Assembly (NCBI GenBank): GCA_963555705.1
Contig: OY743173.1
Location: forward strand, 211,001 to 275,000
Length of the DNA: 64,000 nucleotides
Source of the DNA: Ligustrum vulgare
Lineage: Eukaryota; Streptophyta; Magnoliopsida; Lamiales; Oleaceae
Reading direction: 5' to 3'
Below are positions 43,014 to 55,186 of this stretch, one piece after another. The translations under genes and the position numbers were made by a program. Each line of letters opens with the position of its first letter. Within the stretch, counting starts at the first letter, position 1. The notes under the pieces are model-generated. The model did no database searches. It had not been told where the DNA came from and saw nothing but the letters and a program-made list of their open reading frames with translations.

Positions 43014-45304
43014 TAAACCTAACCTAAAAGAAAACCTCACTCTCATAACTCTCTCTCTCTCTCACGCCGCGTCTCTCTCTCCCTCGCGATTCCTCACTCC
43101 CTTCGTCCGTCTCTCGCTCTCGCCTCTCCGTTCTCCCTTCGCGACGCCGGCCAGCGCCGCCACCACCACCGGTAGCAACCCTTCCCCTCTCCCCCTTCTC
43201 CCTTTTCTCCTCACGCACGCACACACACCCACGAACCGCACACACACACTCGGTTTCACACGGGATTTCACGCACACGCCCATAATTCGATGCACACATG
43301 TATATATGTATAAATACGATGTAAATAATGTATGTATACACTTTATATGCAGAAATTCAGATACTTCAGTAAATTTCAGATTTCAAATTTTTGTGCAATT
43401 TCGAGTGTAACCATAAATTGGGAATTAATGATGTTATATGAATGCGTATTGATGTATATGAATGTATATATTATTATGTATGTATAGATGCGTGCATATA
43501 TATGTATAAAGTTTGGATTTTTGTGGGCATAGGTATATATATTCATGAAATTTGATTAAATTGTGTGCTATAATATTAAATTTGAGGTGCGAATGTATGT
43601 ACATATGATCATGAATATGTATATGACTATTTAAATGAACGTGTGATTTTTGGAATGTTGGGATAATGGTGTGGGAGAGTAAACCTTAACCTTTTTGAAA
43701 CAAGTTAGTTTAAATGTAAGTTATGTTCAAAGTTATAAATTTTTTAGTTCAAGATCATTTTTTTGAATAAGAATGCTTGACTTTGATTGGTGAAATTGAT
43801 AAGTAAGATTTCCAAAATTTTCCTTGAACTTAATGTATTACTTCGAGTATGATATTATATGTAGTGTTAAATGTGTTTATTATATTATGAGTCACATGCA
43901 AGTCTCGACCTTATTTAAGAGTGTTAAACGTGGTTTTTTCACTAAGAGTCACATTTTGTTAATGAATGGAAATTAATTAGGAGAAACGGTACATTGACGT
44001 CGCGGGCAACCAAGACTTCCACCTGCATATTAAACAGACTACTGAGGACTACAGGTAAGTAAACTTCCCCCTATTTTCATAGAAGTTGAATGTAAATGTG
44101 AAAGTTATGTGTAAATGACTGTCGTGCAACTTACTTGCCTTGATGAATTGTATTCACTTTATGAAAGCATATGTTATTGAGAAGAATGTTAAAGCATGCA
44201 CGTTATCATGTCATTGCATCATTAAGCATGCATTGGCATCGAAATGGTAAAGTCAAATGTTTTAATGAAAGTAATGCGTCAAAGTGAAATTTTGTCAAAA
44301 GTATGTATCCCAAGTTTTGAAAGAATGGGTGTACTTCTATGTCATGAAAGGTCCGAGTGGGAAATGGGGCGCGGGGGACCGGCGTACCCGAATGTAATGA
44401 GCCGCTTTGCGGTGGAATGAACGTAATGAGCCGCTTTGCGGTGGAATGAATGTAATGGGCCGCTTTGCGGTGGAATGAATGAATGAACCGCTTTGCGGTG
44501 GACATGCGCATGTTAATCTGGTTCCAAATAAGAATGGCCCACTGTTATCTGATTGACTAGAAGTTACATCAAGTGAGCTCACGATGGAAATGAAGTGAAA
44601 GTTTTGAAATGTTAAACGAAAGTTTGAAAAGTTGAATTTTCTAGAAAGTAAAGAGAAAGGGATACATATATGAAATTTTTAAAGCATTCATGTCATAAGC
44701 ATGCATTCATGCATACAGTTTACTTACTGAGCTTTAGCTCACCCCAATCCCTCCCCAATATTTCAGGTGATGAAAGTTAGATGATTAGAGGAGAACACTT
44801 GGCGGCTGACTTCGACAGTACCCACCGTCACCTTAATTAATAAAGTTAAATTGATTCAAGTTGTCGTTTAAATTTATTCCTTCATCTATTGTTATTGGTA
44901 ATGTTTGGTTGAAGTTAGTCTTGATTACGTATTGGTGACGCAATTGAGATTAAATTTCCTCTTAATTCTTTTGTCAATGTCGTTTGATATTTTGAGAAAT
45001 CTTATGATTGAGGAGTTTGGGAAATGTATGAATTGGTTTTGGAGATGATGAATGTGATTGAGATGTGATGGATGTTTTAAATTTTAAAATGGTTTTTTGA
45101 TGTCCCTCTACAGGTTGGCTATGTCCAATTTATAGAGGAGATTCTGCCGAAATTCCTGTAAAATTTTATAATAGATAAATGAATATTTTAATTGTGCAAC
45201 CGTTTTAAATTCCGCATTTTAATGTTTAAACGATTTATTTCCGCATTAAAAGAAAAAGAGAAGTTAACACCTAGGTTTAAAATTCTTGAACTTGGGGTGT
45301 TACA
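42619..45304 (+). mobile_element. 5' LTR of Tekay-type element
   Basis: Starts TGTAATACCGC, ends GTGTTACA. Contains a 32-A tract (42980-43011), a GA/CT-rich GC-rich block (43050-43270), and four copies of 'gccgctttgcggtgga' (44399-44506). Frames seen on the reverse strand are composition shadows. Confidence 0.95.
44399..44506 (+). repeat. Four tandem 'ccgctttgcgg' palindromic repeats in LTR
   Basis: Each unit holds the inverted repeat CCGC-ttt-GCGG and is spaced about 27 bp. The copy in the 3' LTR is at 51913-52020; the old solo LTR keeps two units (60748-60795). Confidence 0.85.
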
Positions 45305-45308
45305 TTTT

Positions 45309-45320
45309 TGGTATCAGAGC
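45309..45320 (+). promoter_or_regulatory. Primer-binding site of Tekay-type element
   Basis: TGGTATCAGAGC, four bases inside the 5' LTR. Confidence 0.95.
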
Positions 45321-45535
45321 TAAGAGTTTTAAAAGCGATTCTGTAGACTTTTAAATTTTATTTGAAATTGGTTCGGGTACTAAGTCACGCCTCAAGTGCT
45401 TCTCCCTCGATCATCTGGTAAGTTAATTTTGCTTAAATTATTGAATGTCATGTAATGCTACTAGATTGAAATTCGTACGCATTGATATGTAGTACTATAT
45501 ATGGAACTAAATGTTTTATCCTCTCCTATTTAGAA

Positions 45536-46660
45536 ATGGCTCCCACTAGACGTAGCAACACTCAAGGAAGAACTCCTCAAACTCAGAATGAAGGGACAGG
45601 CAATCACACTGCCCCTTCCGGCACTCCGACGGTCGTGGAGGCCTTAGTCCAAGCGTTAACTACGTTGGGACAGGCAAGTCAGCCTAGGACTAATGAGACC
45701 CGTGGGCATGGGAGGATATCAGAATTTAAGAGGCTGTCTCCGCCATCCTTCGTCGGAACCACTGACCCCCTCGAGGCTGAAAAGTGGTTAACTGAAATGC
45801 AGAAAGCCTTTAAGGTTATGGGATGTACCGATGAGGAGAAAGTTAACTTTGCCGCATACATGCTTCAAGGCGGTGCCTATGATTGGTGGCTGATGGTTCA
45901 GCGGCAACATGAAAATGACGCTGAACCTTTTTCTTGGGAAATGTTTACCACGGCCTTCAATGAAAAGTACTTTCCCAAGAGTATCCGCCAGCAAAAGGAG
46001 GGAGAATTTCTGAAACTAGTGCAAGGGAACAGATCAGTTACGGAATATGAGGCGGAGTTTGCTAGACTGGCTAAGTTCGCTCCAAACTTAGTGGATACTG
46101 AAGAGAGAAGGTCTAGGCGCTTTGAAGAAGGACTTAAACCACAAATCAAACAGGCCGTGATCCCTTTTGAACTCACTACTTATAGAGAGGTGATCAACAA
46201 ATCTCTGTTGGTGGAAAGAGCTTTAGCCATAGACAGAGAAGAAAATAGAACTCCATCATTTAACCAGAAATTTAAGAGTGGAAATTCAAAGGGGTGGAAT
46301 AACAGGGGACAAAAAAGGAGGAATGATCAGGGGAGTAATAAAAATCACCAATCTAATAAGCAGCAGAGAATGACCTGTCCGAAGTGTGGAAAGGAACACT
46401 TGGGTGAGTGTTTGTTGGGTAAAAGAGTATGCTTTAAATGTGGGATGCCTGGACATTTTGCAAGCGATTGTAAGGGCCTCTGCTATAACTGCGGGAAATC
46501 GGGACATCTAGCCAAGGATTGTAGAGAGAAGAGGACTACCCAAGCAAGGGTTTATACAATGTCTAAGAAGGAAGCTAATGATTCATCCACCGTGGTATCA
46601 GGTATCTTAAATTCTATTTATTACATTTCCCTTCCGTCTTTACATCTCATATCATTCTAG
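45536..46660 (+). CDS. gag: Gag polyprotein (retrotransposon capsid/nucleocapsid)
   Basis: Starts at the ATG for MAPTRRSNTQ; an in-frame TTG upstream is not a plausible start. The capsid region (about residues 63-220) has WLTEMQKAF, YDWWLMV, FNEKYFP and FARLAKFAP. Nucleocapsid: a short CPKCGKEHLGEC (281-292) and two CCHC knuckles, CFKCGMPGHFASDC (299-312) and CYNCGKSGHLAKDC (316-329). The frame closes at 46660 inside what looks like a 109-bp intron (46602-46710); the last about 20 codons are then intronic. Gag packages the element RNA in cytoplasmic particles. Intact. Confidence 0.9.
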   Translation: MAPTRRSNTQGRTPQTQNEGTGNHTAPSGTPTVVEALVQALTTLGQASQPRTNETRGHGRISEFKRLSPPSFVGTTDPLEAEKWLTEMQKAFKVMGCTDEEKVNFAAYMLQGGAYDWWLMVQRQHENDAEPFSWEMFTTAFNEKYFPKSIRQQKEGEFLKLVQGNRSVTEYEAEFARLAKFAPNLVDTEERRSRRFEEGLKPQIKQAVIPFELTTYREVINKSLLVERALAIDREENRTPSFNQKFKSGNSKGWNNRGQKRRNDQGSNKNHQSNKQQRMTCPKCGKEHLGECLLGKRVCFKCGMPGHFASDCKGLCYNCGKSGHLAKDCREKRTTQARVYTMSKKEANDSSTVVSGILNSIYYISLPSLHLISF

Positions 46661-46710
46661 ACAAATTATGAACATGCATATATCTATAGAAGTATAATCT
46701 ATTGTGGTAG
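46602..46710 (+). other. Candidate intron between gag and pol
   Basis: Donor AG/GTATCT at 46602 and acceptor GTGGTAG/GT ending at 46710; 109 bp (3n+1), AT-rich, with a pyrimidine-rich centre. Its removal leaves gag and pol in one frame (1066 + 3386 nt = 1484 codons including the stop). Unspliced RNA ends translation in gag. Confidence 0.6.
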
Positions 46711-49700
46711 GTACTATGTACGTGTGTGGAAAACTTGCAACTATTCTTTTCGATTCCGGGGCTACTCATTCTTTTGTCAGTCCCGTTTTTGCTGAGAAAT
46801 TAAATCATTCATCCCCACAACTGTGTACTCCGTTTGTCGTGTCAACACCATCCGGAGCATTGTTAAGTTCAAGTTATGTATTGGGAGACTGTCCAATAGT
46901 AGTGAATGGGCGTGATTGGGTGACAGATCTTATAGTGCTGGATATTCACGATTTTGACGTCATACTGGGCATGGATTGGCTATCACGGTATTATGCTTCA
47001 ATAGACTGTCATGAGAAGAAGGTAATATTCGAGCCTCCAAATAAAACTCCTTTTTGCTTTGTTGGGGTTGAGGTGAAACCTTCCATTCCAATAGTATCAG
47101 CGATGAAAGCCCGTCAATTGATGAATAAGGGCTGTAAGGCGTACTTGGCTGCAATAGTCGAGGTACCAAAAACAGACCCCTCTCTTGAACAAATTGCAAT
47201 CGTTCGAGAATATCCGGATGTTTTTCCAGAAGATCTTTTCGACTTGCCACCTGAAAGAGAGATTGACTTCGTTATCGATTTGGTACCTGGAACAGCCCCG
47301 ATATCGAAAGCACCGTATCGGATGGCTCCTGCGGAACTTAAAGAGCTCAAGGAGCAACTGCAGGATCTCATGGATAAGGGCTTTGTTCGGCCTAGTTTTT
47401 CTCCATGGGGTGCTCCTGTATTATTTGTGAAGAAGAAGGACGGTTCTATGAGACTTTGCATAGATTACAGAGAGTTGAATAAAGTGACAATAAAGAATAA
47501 ATATCCGTTGCCGAGAATTGAAGACCTATTCGACCAGCTTCAGGGTGCAGGGTATTTTTCCAAGATCGATCTGCGATCTGGTTATCATCAGTTGAGGATT
47601 AAAGAAGAGGATATTCCAAAGACAGCTTTCCGTACCAGATATGGACATTATGAATTTTTGGTGATGCCGTTTGGGTTAACCAATGCTCCTGCGGCATTTA
47701 TGGATCTGATGCATCGAGTCTTCAAGGAATACTTGGATCAATTTGTTATAGTCTTCATTGACGATATATTGATCTATTCGAGGTCTGAAGAGGAACACGA
47801 AAAGCATTTGAGAATAGTGCTTCAGAAACTTAGAGGAGAGAAATTATTTGCGAAGTTCAAAAAGTGTGAATTCTGGCTGGAAAGAGTGCCGTTCTTGGGG
47901 CATGTTGTATCAAAAGAAGGCATTGAGGTTGACCCGAGTAAAATTGAGGCAGTTCGTAATTGGCCGACACCAACTAATGTGAAAGAGGTCCGTAGCTTTC
48001 TTGGATTAGCTGGTTACTATCGGAGATTTGTGGAAGGATTTTCAAAGATTGCCTCGCCTTTGACTAAGTTGACCAGAAAGGATACAAAATTTCAGTGGAA
48101 TTCAGATTGCGAACAGAGTTTTGAGGAGTTAAAGACGCGGTTGACAACTGCGCCAATCTTAACTATTCCACAGGGAAATGAAGGATTGGTCATTTATAGT
48201 GATGCCTCATTGAAGGGGCTTGGTTGCGTTCTTATGCAACACGGAAAGGTAATTGCCTACGCTTCAAGGCAACTGAAAGAGTACGAGAAGAATTACCCAA
48301 CTCACGATCTCGAGTTGGCAGCTGTCGTATTTGCATTGAAAATATGGAGGCACTATCTCTACGGGGTCAGATGTGAGATCTACACCGACCATAAAAGTCT
48401 CAAATACTTCTTCACACAGAAGGAACTAAACATGCGACAGCGCAGGTGGTTGGAGCTTGTCAAGGACTATGATTGTGTTATTAATTATCATCCTGGCAAG
48501 GCTAATGTTGTAGCTGATGCACTTAGCAGAAAAAGTCATGGAATAATGAATGCCTTGCAAGTTGTCCAGGAACAGTTACTGAGGGATATCCAAGGGTTAG
48601 AGTTAGAGATCGTTCCAAAAGGCAAGACAGGTTATCTTGCTAACATAACATTGGAATCGACATTGTTGGAGAAAATAAAGGCCCTACAGTTAGAAGACCC
48701 CAATACTTCAAGAGTCCGCACTGAAGTAATTAATGGGAAGCACACCGATTTTGTTATCTCCACAGATGGTGCCCTTCGGCAGGGAAATAGACTGGTAGTC
48801 CCCAATAATAAGGAATTGAAGCGAGAAATTATGAGGGAAGCTCATAACACTCCTTACTCAATCCACCCTGGAAGTACTAAGATGGCTCGGGATTTGAGGC
48901 AACATTTTTGGTGGAATGGCATGAGTAGGGATGTGGCGGAGTATGTTCAACGTTGTCTCACTTGTCAGCAAGTTAAGGCCGAACATCAACGACCTTCTGG
49001 CCTATTACAACCTCTTATGATTCCGGAGTGGAAGTGGGAACGAATAGGCATGGACTTCATTGTGGGCTTACCTAAGACGAAGAAGGGTTATAACTCCATA
49101 TGGGTGATAGTCGATCGTCTTACCAAGTCGGCACACTTTCTACCGGTAAAGACTACTTATAATATGGAGAAGTATGCAGAGTTATATGTGGCAGAAATTG
49201 TAAGGCTTCATGGGATCCCCCTATCCATCGTGTCTGATCGTGACCCAAAATTTACTTCTTCATTTTGGAAAAGTCTACATAAGGCCATGGGTACTCAATT
49301 GAGATTCAGCACGGCCTTTCACCCTCAGACAGATGGACAGTCAGAGAGGACAATTCAAACCCTGGAAGATATGTTGAGAGCTTGTATTATTGATTTTCCA
49401 GGTACTTGGGACGAATTTCTCCCATTGGTTGAGTTCTCCTATAACAATAGCTACCAAGCCTCCATTCACATGGCTCCATATGAGGCGCTATACGGGAGGA
49501 AGTGTAGATCACCGGTTCACTGGGATGAAGTTGGGGAACGGAAATTCCTAGGCCCAGAAATGGTGCAGCAGACATCGGAAATTGTTGAGAAGATTCGCCA
49601 ACGGATGAGAACTGCACAAAGTAGACAGAAAAGCTATGCAGACAGAAGAAGGAAACCATTGGAATTCGCTGCAGGTGATATGATTTTCCTAAAGGTCGCT

Positions 49701-50096
49701 CCTATGAAAGGAGTCATGAGATTCGGGAAGAAGGGAAAGTTAACTCCACGATATGTTGGCCCCTTTGAAATACTTGAAAGGGTGGGTGACCTAGCTTATC
49801 GGGTTGCATTGCCACCGGCACTATCTGGCGTTCATAACGTATTTCACGTGTCGATGTTGAGAAAATATATTTCGGATCCTTCTCATATCCTCAGTTATGA
49901 GTCGTTAGATCTTCGTGAGGACCTAACTTACGAGGAATCACCTGTAAGGATCCTACTAAGGGCAGATAAGGAACTTAGGAGGAAGAAGATACCTCTAGTT
50001 AAAGTTCTTTGGAGGAATCATGCAGTAGAAGAGGCTACTTGGGAACGCGAGGACGAAATGCGTACCAAGTATCCACACCTTTTCGGTAAGTTCTAA
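46711..50096 (+). CDS. pol: Pol polyprotein: protease, reverse transcriptase, RNase H, integrase, chromodomain
   Basis: An unbroken frame of about 1130 codons counted from 46704; it has no good start of its own and probably joins gag by splicing. Residues (numbered from 46704): protease DSGA (17-20); reverse transcriptase [11 protein letters not shown] (268-279) and catalytic FIDD (351-354); RNase H YSDAS (D500), E537, TDH (D562), D605; integrase zinc finger H714, H721, C751, C754 and core D784, D845, E881, a perfect D,D35E spacing; [10 protein letters not shown] (931-940); a chromodomain at about 1081-1125 ([23 protein letters not shown]). The chromodomain is thought to guide integration to heterochromatin. 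Every key residue is present. Confidence 0.95.
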
Positions 50097-50097
50097 T

Positions 50098-50133
50098 TTC
50101 GAGGACGAAATTTTCTTTTAGGGGGTAAGGAAT
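50098..50133 (+). promoter_or_regulatory. 3' conserved block and polypurine tract
   Basis: ttcgaggacgaaatt just after the pol stop, then gggggtaagg next to the 3' LTR. Primes plus-strand DNA synthesis. Confidence 0.9.
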
Positions 50134-50491
50134 TGTAATACCGCATTTCGATTTACATGCTTTCTTGATTGTCGCGTAAAGTTTATGTTAATATCATTAT
50201 AAATGATTTAACTAATATTATGGTTTTAATTGAATTATTTTGCAGTGGAAGGATTGGATGCCGTTTCGATCAATGTACCAATTAAAATTTTATAAATTGT
50301 TATTTTAACAGTTTACGTGCAATTTTATGTGATTAATTAAATTTATTGCCTAGGCATGCTAATTTCTATTTTTATTGTGTTATATTGAAGTTGGGAAAAA
50401 ATTTGGTGACACTTTGGAATTTCATTTGAAAGTTTTGAGCCTAAATTACTAATTTATGAGAGTAGAGGGACTGAATTGCAATTTACCAAAA

Positions 50492-50527
<36 letters not shown>

Positions 50528-52818
50528 TAAACCTAACCTAAAAGAAAACCTCACTCTCATAACTCTCTCTCTCTCTCACGCCGCGTCTCTCTCTCCCTCG
50601 CGATTCCTCACTCCCTTCGTCCGTCTCTCGCTCTCGCCTCTCCGTTCTCCCTTCGCGACGCCGGCCAGCGCCGCCACCACCACCGGTAGCAACCCTTCCC
50701 CTCTCCCCCTTCTCCCTTTTCTCCTCACGCACGCACACACACCCACGAACCGCACACACACACTCGGTTTCACACGGGATTTCACGCACACGCCCATAAT
50801 TCGATGCACACATGTATATATGTATAAATACGATGTAAATAATGTATGTATACACTTTATATGCAGAAATTCAGATACTTCAGTAAATTTCAGATTTCAA
50901 ATTTTTGTGCAATTTCGAGTGTAACCATAAATTGGGAATTAATGATGTTATATGAATGCGTATTGATGTATATGAATGTATATATTATTATGTATGTATA
51001 GATGCGTGCATATATATGTATAAAGTTTGGATTTTTGTGGGCATAGGTATATATATTCATGAAATTTGATTAAATTGTGTGCTATAATATTAAATTTGAG
51101 GTGCGAATGTATGTACATATGATCATGAATATGTATATGACTATTTAAATGAACGTGTGATTTTTGGAATGTTGGGATAATGGTGTGGGAGAGTAAACCT
51201 TAACCTTTTTGAAACAAGTTAGTTTAAATGTAAGTTATGTTCAAAGTTATAAATTTTTTAGTTCAAGATCATTTTTTTGAATAAGAATGCTTGACTTTGA
51301 TTGGTGAAATTGATAAGTAAGATTTCCAAAATTTTCCTTGAACTTAATGTATTACTTCGAGTATGATATTATATGTAGTGTTAAATGTGTTTATTATATT
51401 ATGAGTCACATGCAAGTCTCGACCTTATTTAAGAGTGTTAAACGTGGTTTTTTCACTAAGAGTCACATTTTGTTAATGAATGGAAATTAATTAGGAGAAA
51501 CGGTACATTGACGTCGCGGGCAACCAAGACTTCCACCTGCATATTAAACAGACTACTGAGGACTACAGGTAAGTAAACTTCCCCCTATTTTCATAGAAGT
51601 TGAATGTAAATGTGAAAGTTATGTGTAAATGACTGTCGTGCAACTTACTTGCCTTGATGAATTGTATTCACTTTATGAAAGCATATGTTATTGAGAAGAA
51701 TGTTAAAGCATGCACGTTATCATGTCATTGCATCATTAAGCATGCATTGGCATCGAAATGGTAAAGTCAAATGTTTTAATGAAAGTAATGCGTCAAAGTG
51801 AAATTTTGTCAAAAGTATGTATCCCAAGTTTTGAAAGAATGGGTGTACTTCTATGTCATGAAAGGTCCGAGTGGGAAATGGGGCGCGGGGGACCGGCGTA
51901 CCCGAATGTAATGAGCCGCTTTGCGGTGGAATGAACGTAATGAGCCGCTTTGCGGTGGAATGAATGTAATGGGCCGCTTTGCGGTGGAATGAATGAATGA
52001 ACCGCTTTGCGGTGGACATGCGCATGTTAATCTGGTTCCAAATAAGAATGGCCCACTGTTATCTGATTGACTAGAAGTTACATCAAGTGAGCTCACGATG
52101 GAAATGAAGTGAAAGTTTTGAAATGTTAAACGAAAGTTTGAAAAGTTGAATTTTCTAGAAAGTAAAGAGAAAGGGATACATATATGAAATTTTTAAAGCA
52201 TTCATGTCATAAGCATGCATTCATGCATACAGTTTACTTACTGAGCTTTAGCTCACCCCAATCCCTCCCCAATATTTCAGGTGATGAAAGTTAGATGATT
52301 AGAGGAGAACACTTGGCGGCTGACTTCGACAGTACCCACCGTCACCTTAATTAATAAAGTTAAATTGATTCAAGTTGTCGTTTAAATTTATTCCTTCATC
52401 TATTGTTATTGGTAATGTTTGGTTGAAGTTAGTCTTGATTACGTATTGGTGACGCAATTGAGATTAAATTTCCTCTTAATTCTTTTGTCAATGTCGTTTG
52501 ATATTTTGAGAAATCTTATGATTGAGGAGTTTGGGAAATGTATGAATTGGTTTTGGAGATGATGAATGTGATTGAGATGTGATGGATGTTTTAAATTTTA
52601 AAATGGTTTTTTGATGTCCCTCTACAGGTTGGCTATGTCCAATTTATAGAGGAGATTCTGCCGAAATTCCTGTAAAATTTTATAATAGATAAATGAATAT
52701 TTTAATTGTGCAACCGTTTTAAATTCCGCATTTTAATGTTTAAACGATTTATTTCCGCATTAAAAGAAAAAGAGAAGTTAACACCTAGGTTTAAAATTCT
52801 TGAACTTGGGGTGTTACA
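50134..52818 (+). mobile_element. 3' LTR of Tekay-type element
   Basis: 2685 bp, matching the 5' LTR at every place compared apart from one A. Ends GTGTTACA followed by the CAATG duplication. Confidence 0.95.
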
Positions 52819-53157
52819 CAATGGCTTATATTCTTGGCAGTACTACTTGACTCATTGCTGGTCTGTTTTCAGGTGTTACATAGTTACACTCGAGAGCTAT
52901 TTCTGTGAGCTTCAACAAGCCATCATACCCTTCCTATTCTGCAACTACTTCAGCATCAAATATATCTCTACCAATCATGTTTACAACTGATCGAACCCAA
53001 TCCGACAGATCATTAGCACTAGCATCAACTTGAGTCGGCACCTTCCCTGTTATGATCTCTAAAAACTCCAAAAGAGTATGCATCGGCTCTACTTGTTAGT
53101 TTCTTCCCTGGAGCAAATTACGGGGACTTTTCCTACAACCATTTGATGGAAATTATG

Positions 53158-54076
53158 CAGGAGTGAGCTTTTTTTTTGGGAACTGGTGGAACTGGACCGG
53201 AACTGGTTGAAACCGGTCGGTCCGGATCGGGTTGGACCAAAGAATAAATCAATTTTGGGACTTATTGGTTGGAATCGAGCGGTTCTGGTCCGGTTCTCGG
53301 TTCTTTTTTTAACTGAAATTTAATTCGATTCCCAAGTTGGTTGTTTTATTTTTATTTTATTTTATTTTATTTTTGGTAAAATATTAAAATATCACGATTC
53401 ACGTCTTGTCTTCCTCCAATTTAGGGTCTTGTTTCCTTCTTTATCTCCAACAAATTCCTTCTTCTTCTTAATTTCTTTAATTAATTTTTAGTTTCTTATA
53501 ATCAAATCAATTAACCTATTACTTATCAATTCCCAAATACCAATTACCAAACCAAAATCCGTCGGCACTACCTAATTATTTCTTTAATTACCAAATATCA
53601 ATTCCTTAATATCTTTAATTACTAATTACCAAATACCAGTTCCTTAATTTCTTTAATTATTTATTAGTTTCTTTAATTATTTCTTAGCTATATATGCATG
53701 ATTTTCTGTTTTATTTTTAATCTTCGTAGTTTATAAAGTGGGTACAATATAGCGTGTCACATTTTTTGATATTATCCCGTTGTATGTTACAATAAAAGTG
53801 TAGGCAACTTCCATTCTCAGTCACAGACAAATTCTAATTTTTAATAATAAAGAATATTTTATTATTGTATAAAAAAAAGAGACATTTTATTTTAACATTT
53901 TCAATGTAAAGAACCAGATCGAATAGAACCGAACCGAAATCAATTGGTTCGGTTCCATAATCAAATTTGGAACCAATAGTTCCATTACTAAGATTCCCAT
54001 TGGTACTTGGTTCGGTTCGGTTCGGTTCCTTCCTTTAGGAACCGGACCGGACCGAACCGGGCCGTACCCACACCTA
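53158..54076. mobile_element. hAT-type non-autonomous element
   Basis: Ends CAGGAGTGAG / (reversed) TAGGTGTGGG, flanked by aaattatg (53150-53157) and aaattatt (54077-54084), a 7-of-8 target duplication. Subterminal regions hold many GGTTCGG / CCGGACC motifs in both orientations. No transposase. Confidence 0.75.
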
Positions 54077-54084
54077 AAATTATT

Positions 54085-54850
54085 TCTCACCGATATTTAT
54101 TTTTGGGTGATGGCATAATTGTCATTTTATTATGTTGGTATTTGTTGACGCAACAAATGGCACGACATCTTTCTTATCAATGTAATAGAAATTTTATAAA
54201 AAGTACGTAAATTATAAGACATATTACGGAAGGACTCGTAGTCCGCCCTGAATATGTTTTTTTGCATTGCATAAATTGAAAATTTACATGAGGGGAGAAA
54301 ATTGCTCCTTTTCCTCTCTCCCCTTACAACATAAGAATGAGACCTCTTTTATAGGGAGAAAATGATCATGCTAAGTAAGGAAAGCTATTACTAAGTAAGG
54401 TAAATTGTCACTAAATAAGGAAGACTACCTTATAATCTTTTACTTCCCATATAATTATAAAAATGGTCTTTAAAGACTCAATAAATAATTTTGACTTTAA
54501 CAATTATATTTATGGTATAACATTATTGTTTGCATTAAGTTTAAATTGAGTGACGAGGATAATGTTTCTAATGAGTCGATTATGTCTATTGATATTGATC
54601 AATGATGGTTAATAACTTGATTAGACATGTGGTTCCTATATATAAATATGTCACTAGGCAATAAGTTGGAATTAATAGGTTTGTCTCTCTAGGTTTTGGT
54701 ATATCCAAATAGGTAAAATCTTGACTTGAAATAGTAGTGAAATTAGGAGGAGAGATCTTAATTTATTTGATCCATGTGATATTCGATCCAAGTGCGTCAT
54801 CCATTACCTCGATTTTCTATTGGAAGGCTTTTTAATGTACAAGAGGCTAC
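54085..54850. other. No gene recognised
   Basis: AT-rich sequence with a pair of 'ctaagtaagg' repeats (54371-54420). Possibly another old insertion in the kinase pseudogene. Confidence 0.3.
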
Positions 54851-55186
54851 TAAAGTGAGTCTAATCAAATTGCTGAAATTCAATGGGAAAGTCTATTAAT
54901 TCTTGAAGATTAAAGGTTGATTCGTGGTTTTGAATGATTTCTTGGTAAGATTTCTTAACACCATCTACTTCAACGATTGCATGAGAGAGGATAATCCATA
55001 ATCTGTGATCTTGACACGGTGACTCTAGTTTTTGCATTGAATAAGAATGTTGGAGGACTTGAAGTTTCCATGAGACACCATCTTGTGAGAAGGAAAACAC
55101 TGGTGAAGGAAATTCATTCCTTCCGAAATTTCTTTGATTTTGGATATCCTTGTATTCCAATCCAATTTCATGGTTTTGGAGCTAAC

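Larger units (their letters stand above)
42619..52818 (+). mobile_element. Complete Tekay/Del-type Ty3/gypsy retrotransposon
   Basis: A 10,200-bp element: LTRs of 2686 and 2685 bp, primer-binding site, intact gag and pol, polypurine tract, and a perfect 5-bp target duplication CAATG (42614-42618; 52819-52823). The LTRs appear identical except for one A in a poly(A) run (32 versus 31). The chromodomain at the pol C-terminus marks it as a chromovirus. It was inserted into the 3' end of a receptor-kinase pseudogene and is probably still able to move. Confidence 0.95.
52824..55186 (-). pseudogene. Receptor-like kinase pseudogene (kinase domain remains)
   Basis: On the minus strand, 55186-54960 reads LDWNTRISKIKEISEGMNFLH, then VSHGNFKSSNIL and VKITDYGLSSLM: the catalytic-loop and activation-segment region of an atypical leucine-rich-repeat receptor kinase (HGN in place of HRD). 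After the hAT insert, 53140-52824 reads GKKLTSRADAYSFGV, NDLSDWVRSVVNMIG and ECNYVTPENRPAMSQVV, the kinase C-terminal lobe. The last residues continue at about 42618-42590, across the Tekay insertion. It has stops and frameshifts and is cut at 55187 by an Athila LTR. 54085-54850 is not recognisably kinase and may be another insert. Confidence 0.7.

Noticed and set aside
43024..43341. Arg/Glu-rich 105-codon frame, repeated at 50538-50855
   Set aside because: GA/CT-rich composition inside an LTR; repeated only because the LTR is.
44206..44582. 'FHRKAAHYI' repeat proteins
   Set aside because: Reverse reading of the ccgctttgcgg LTR repeats.
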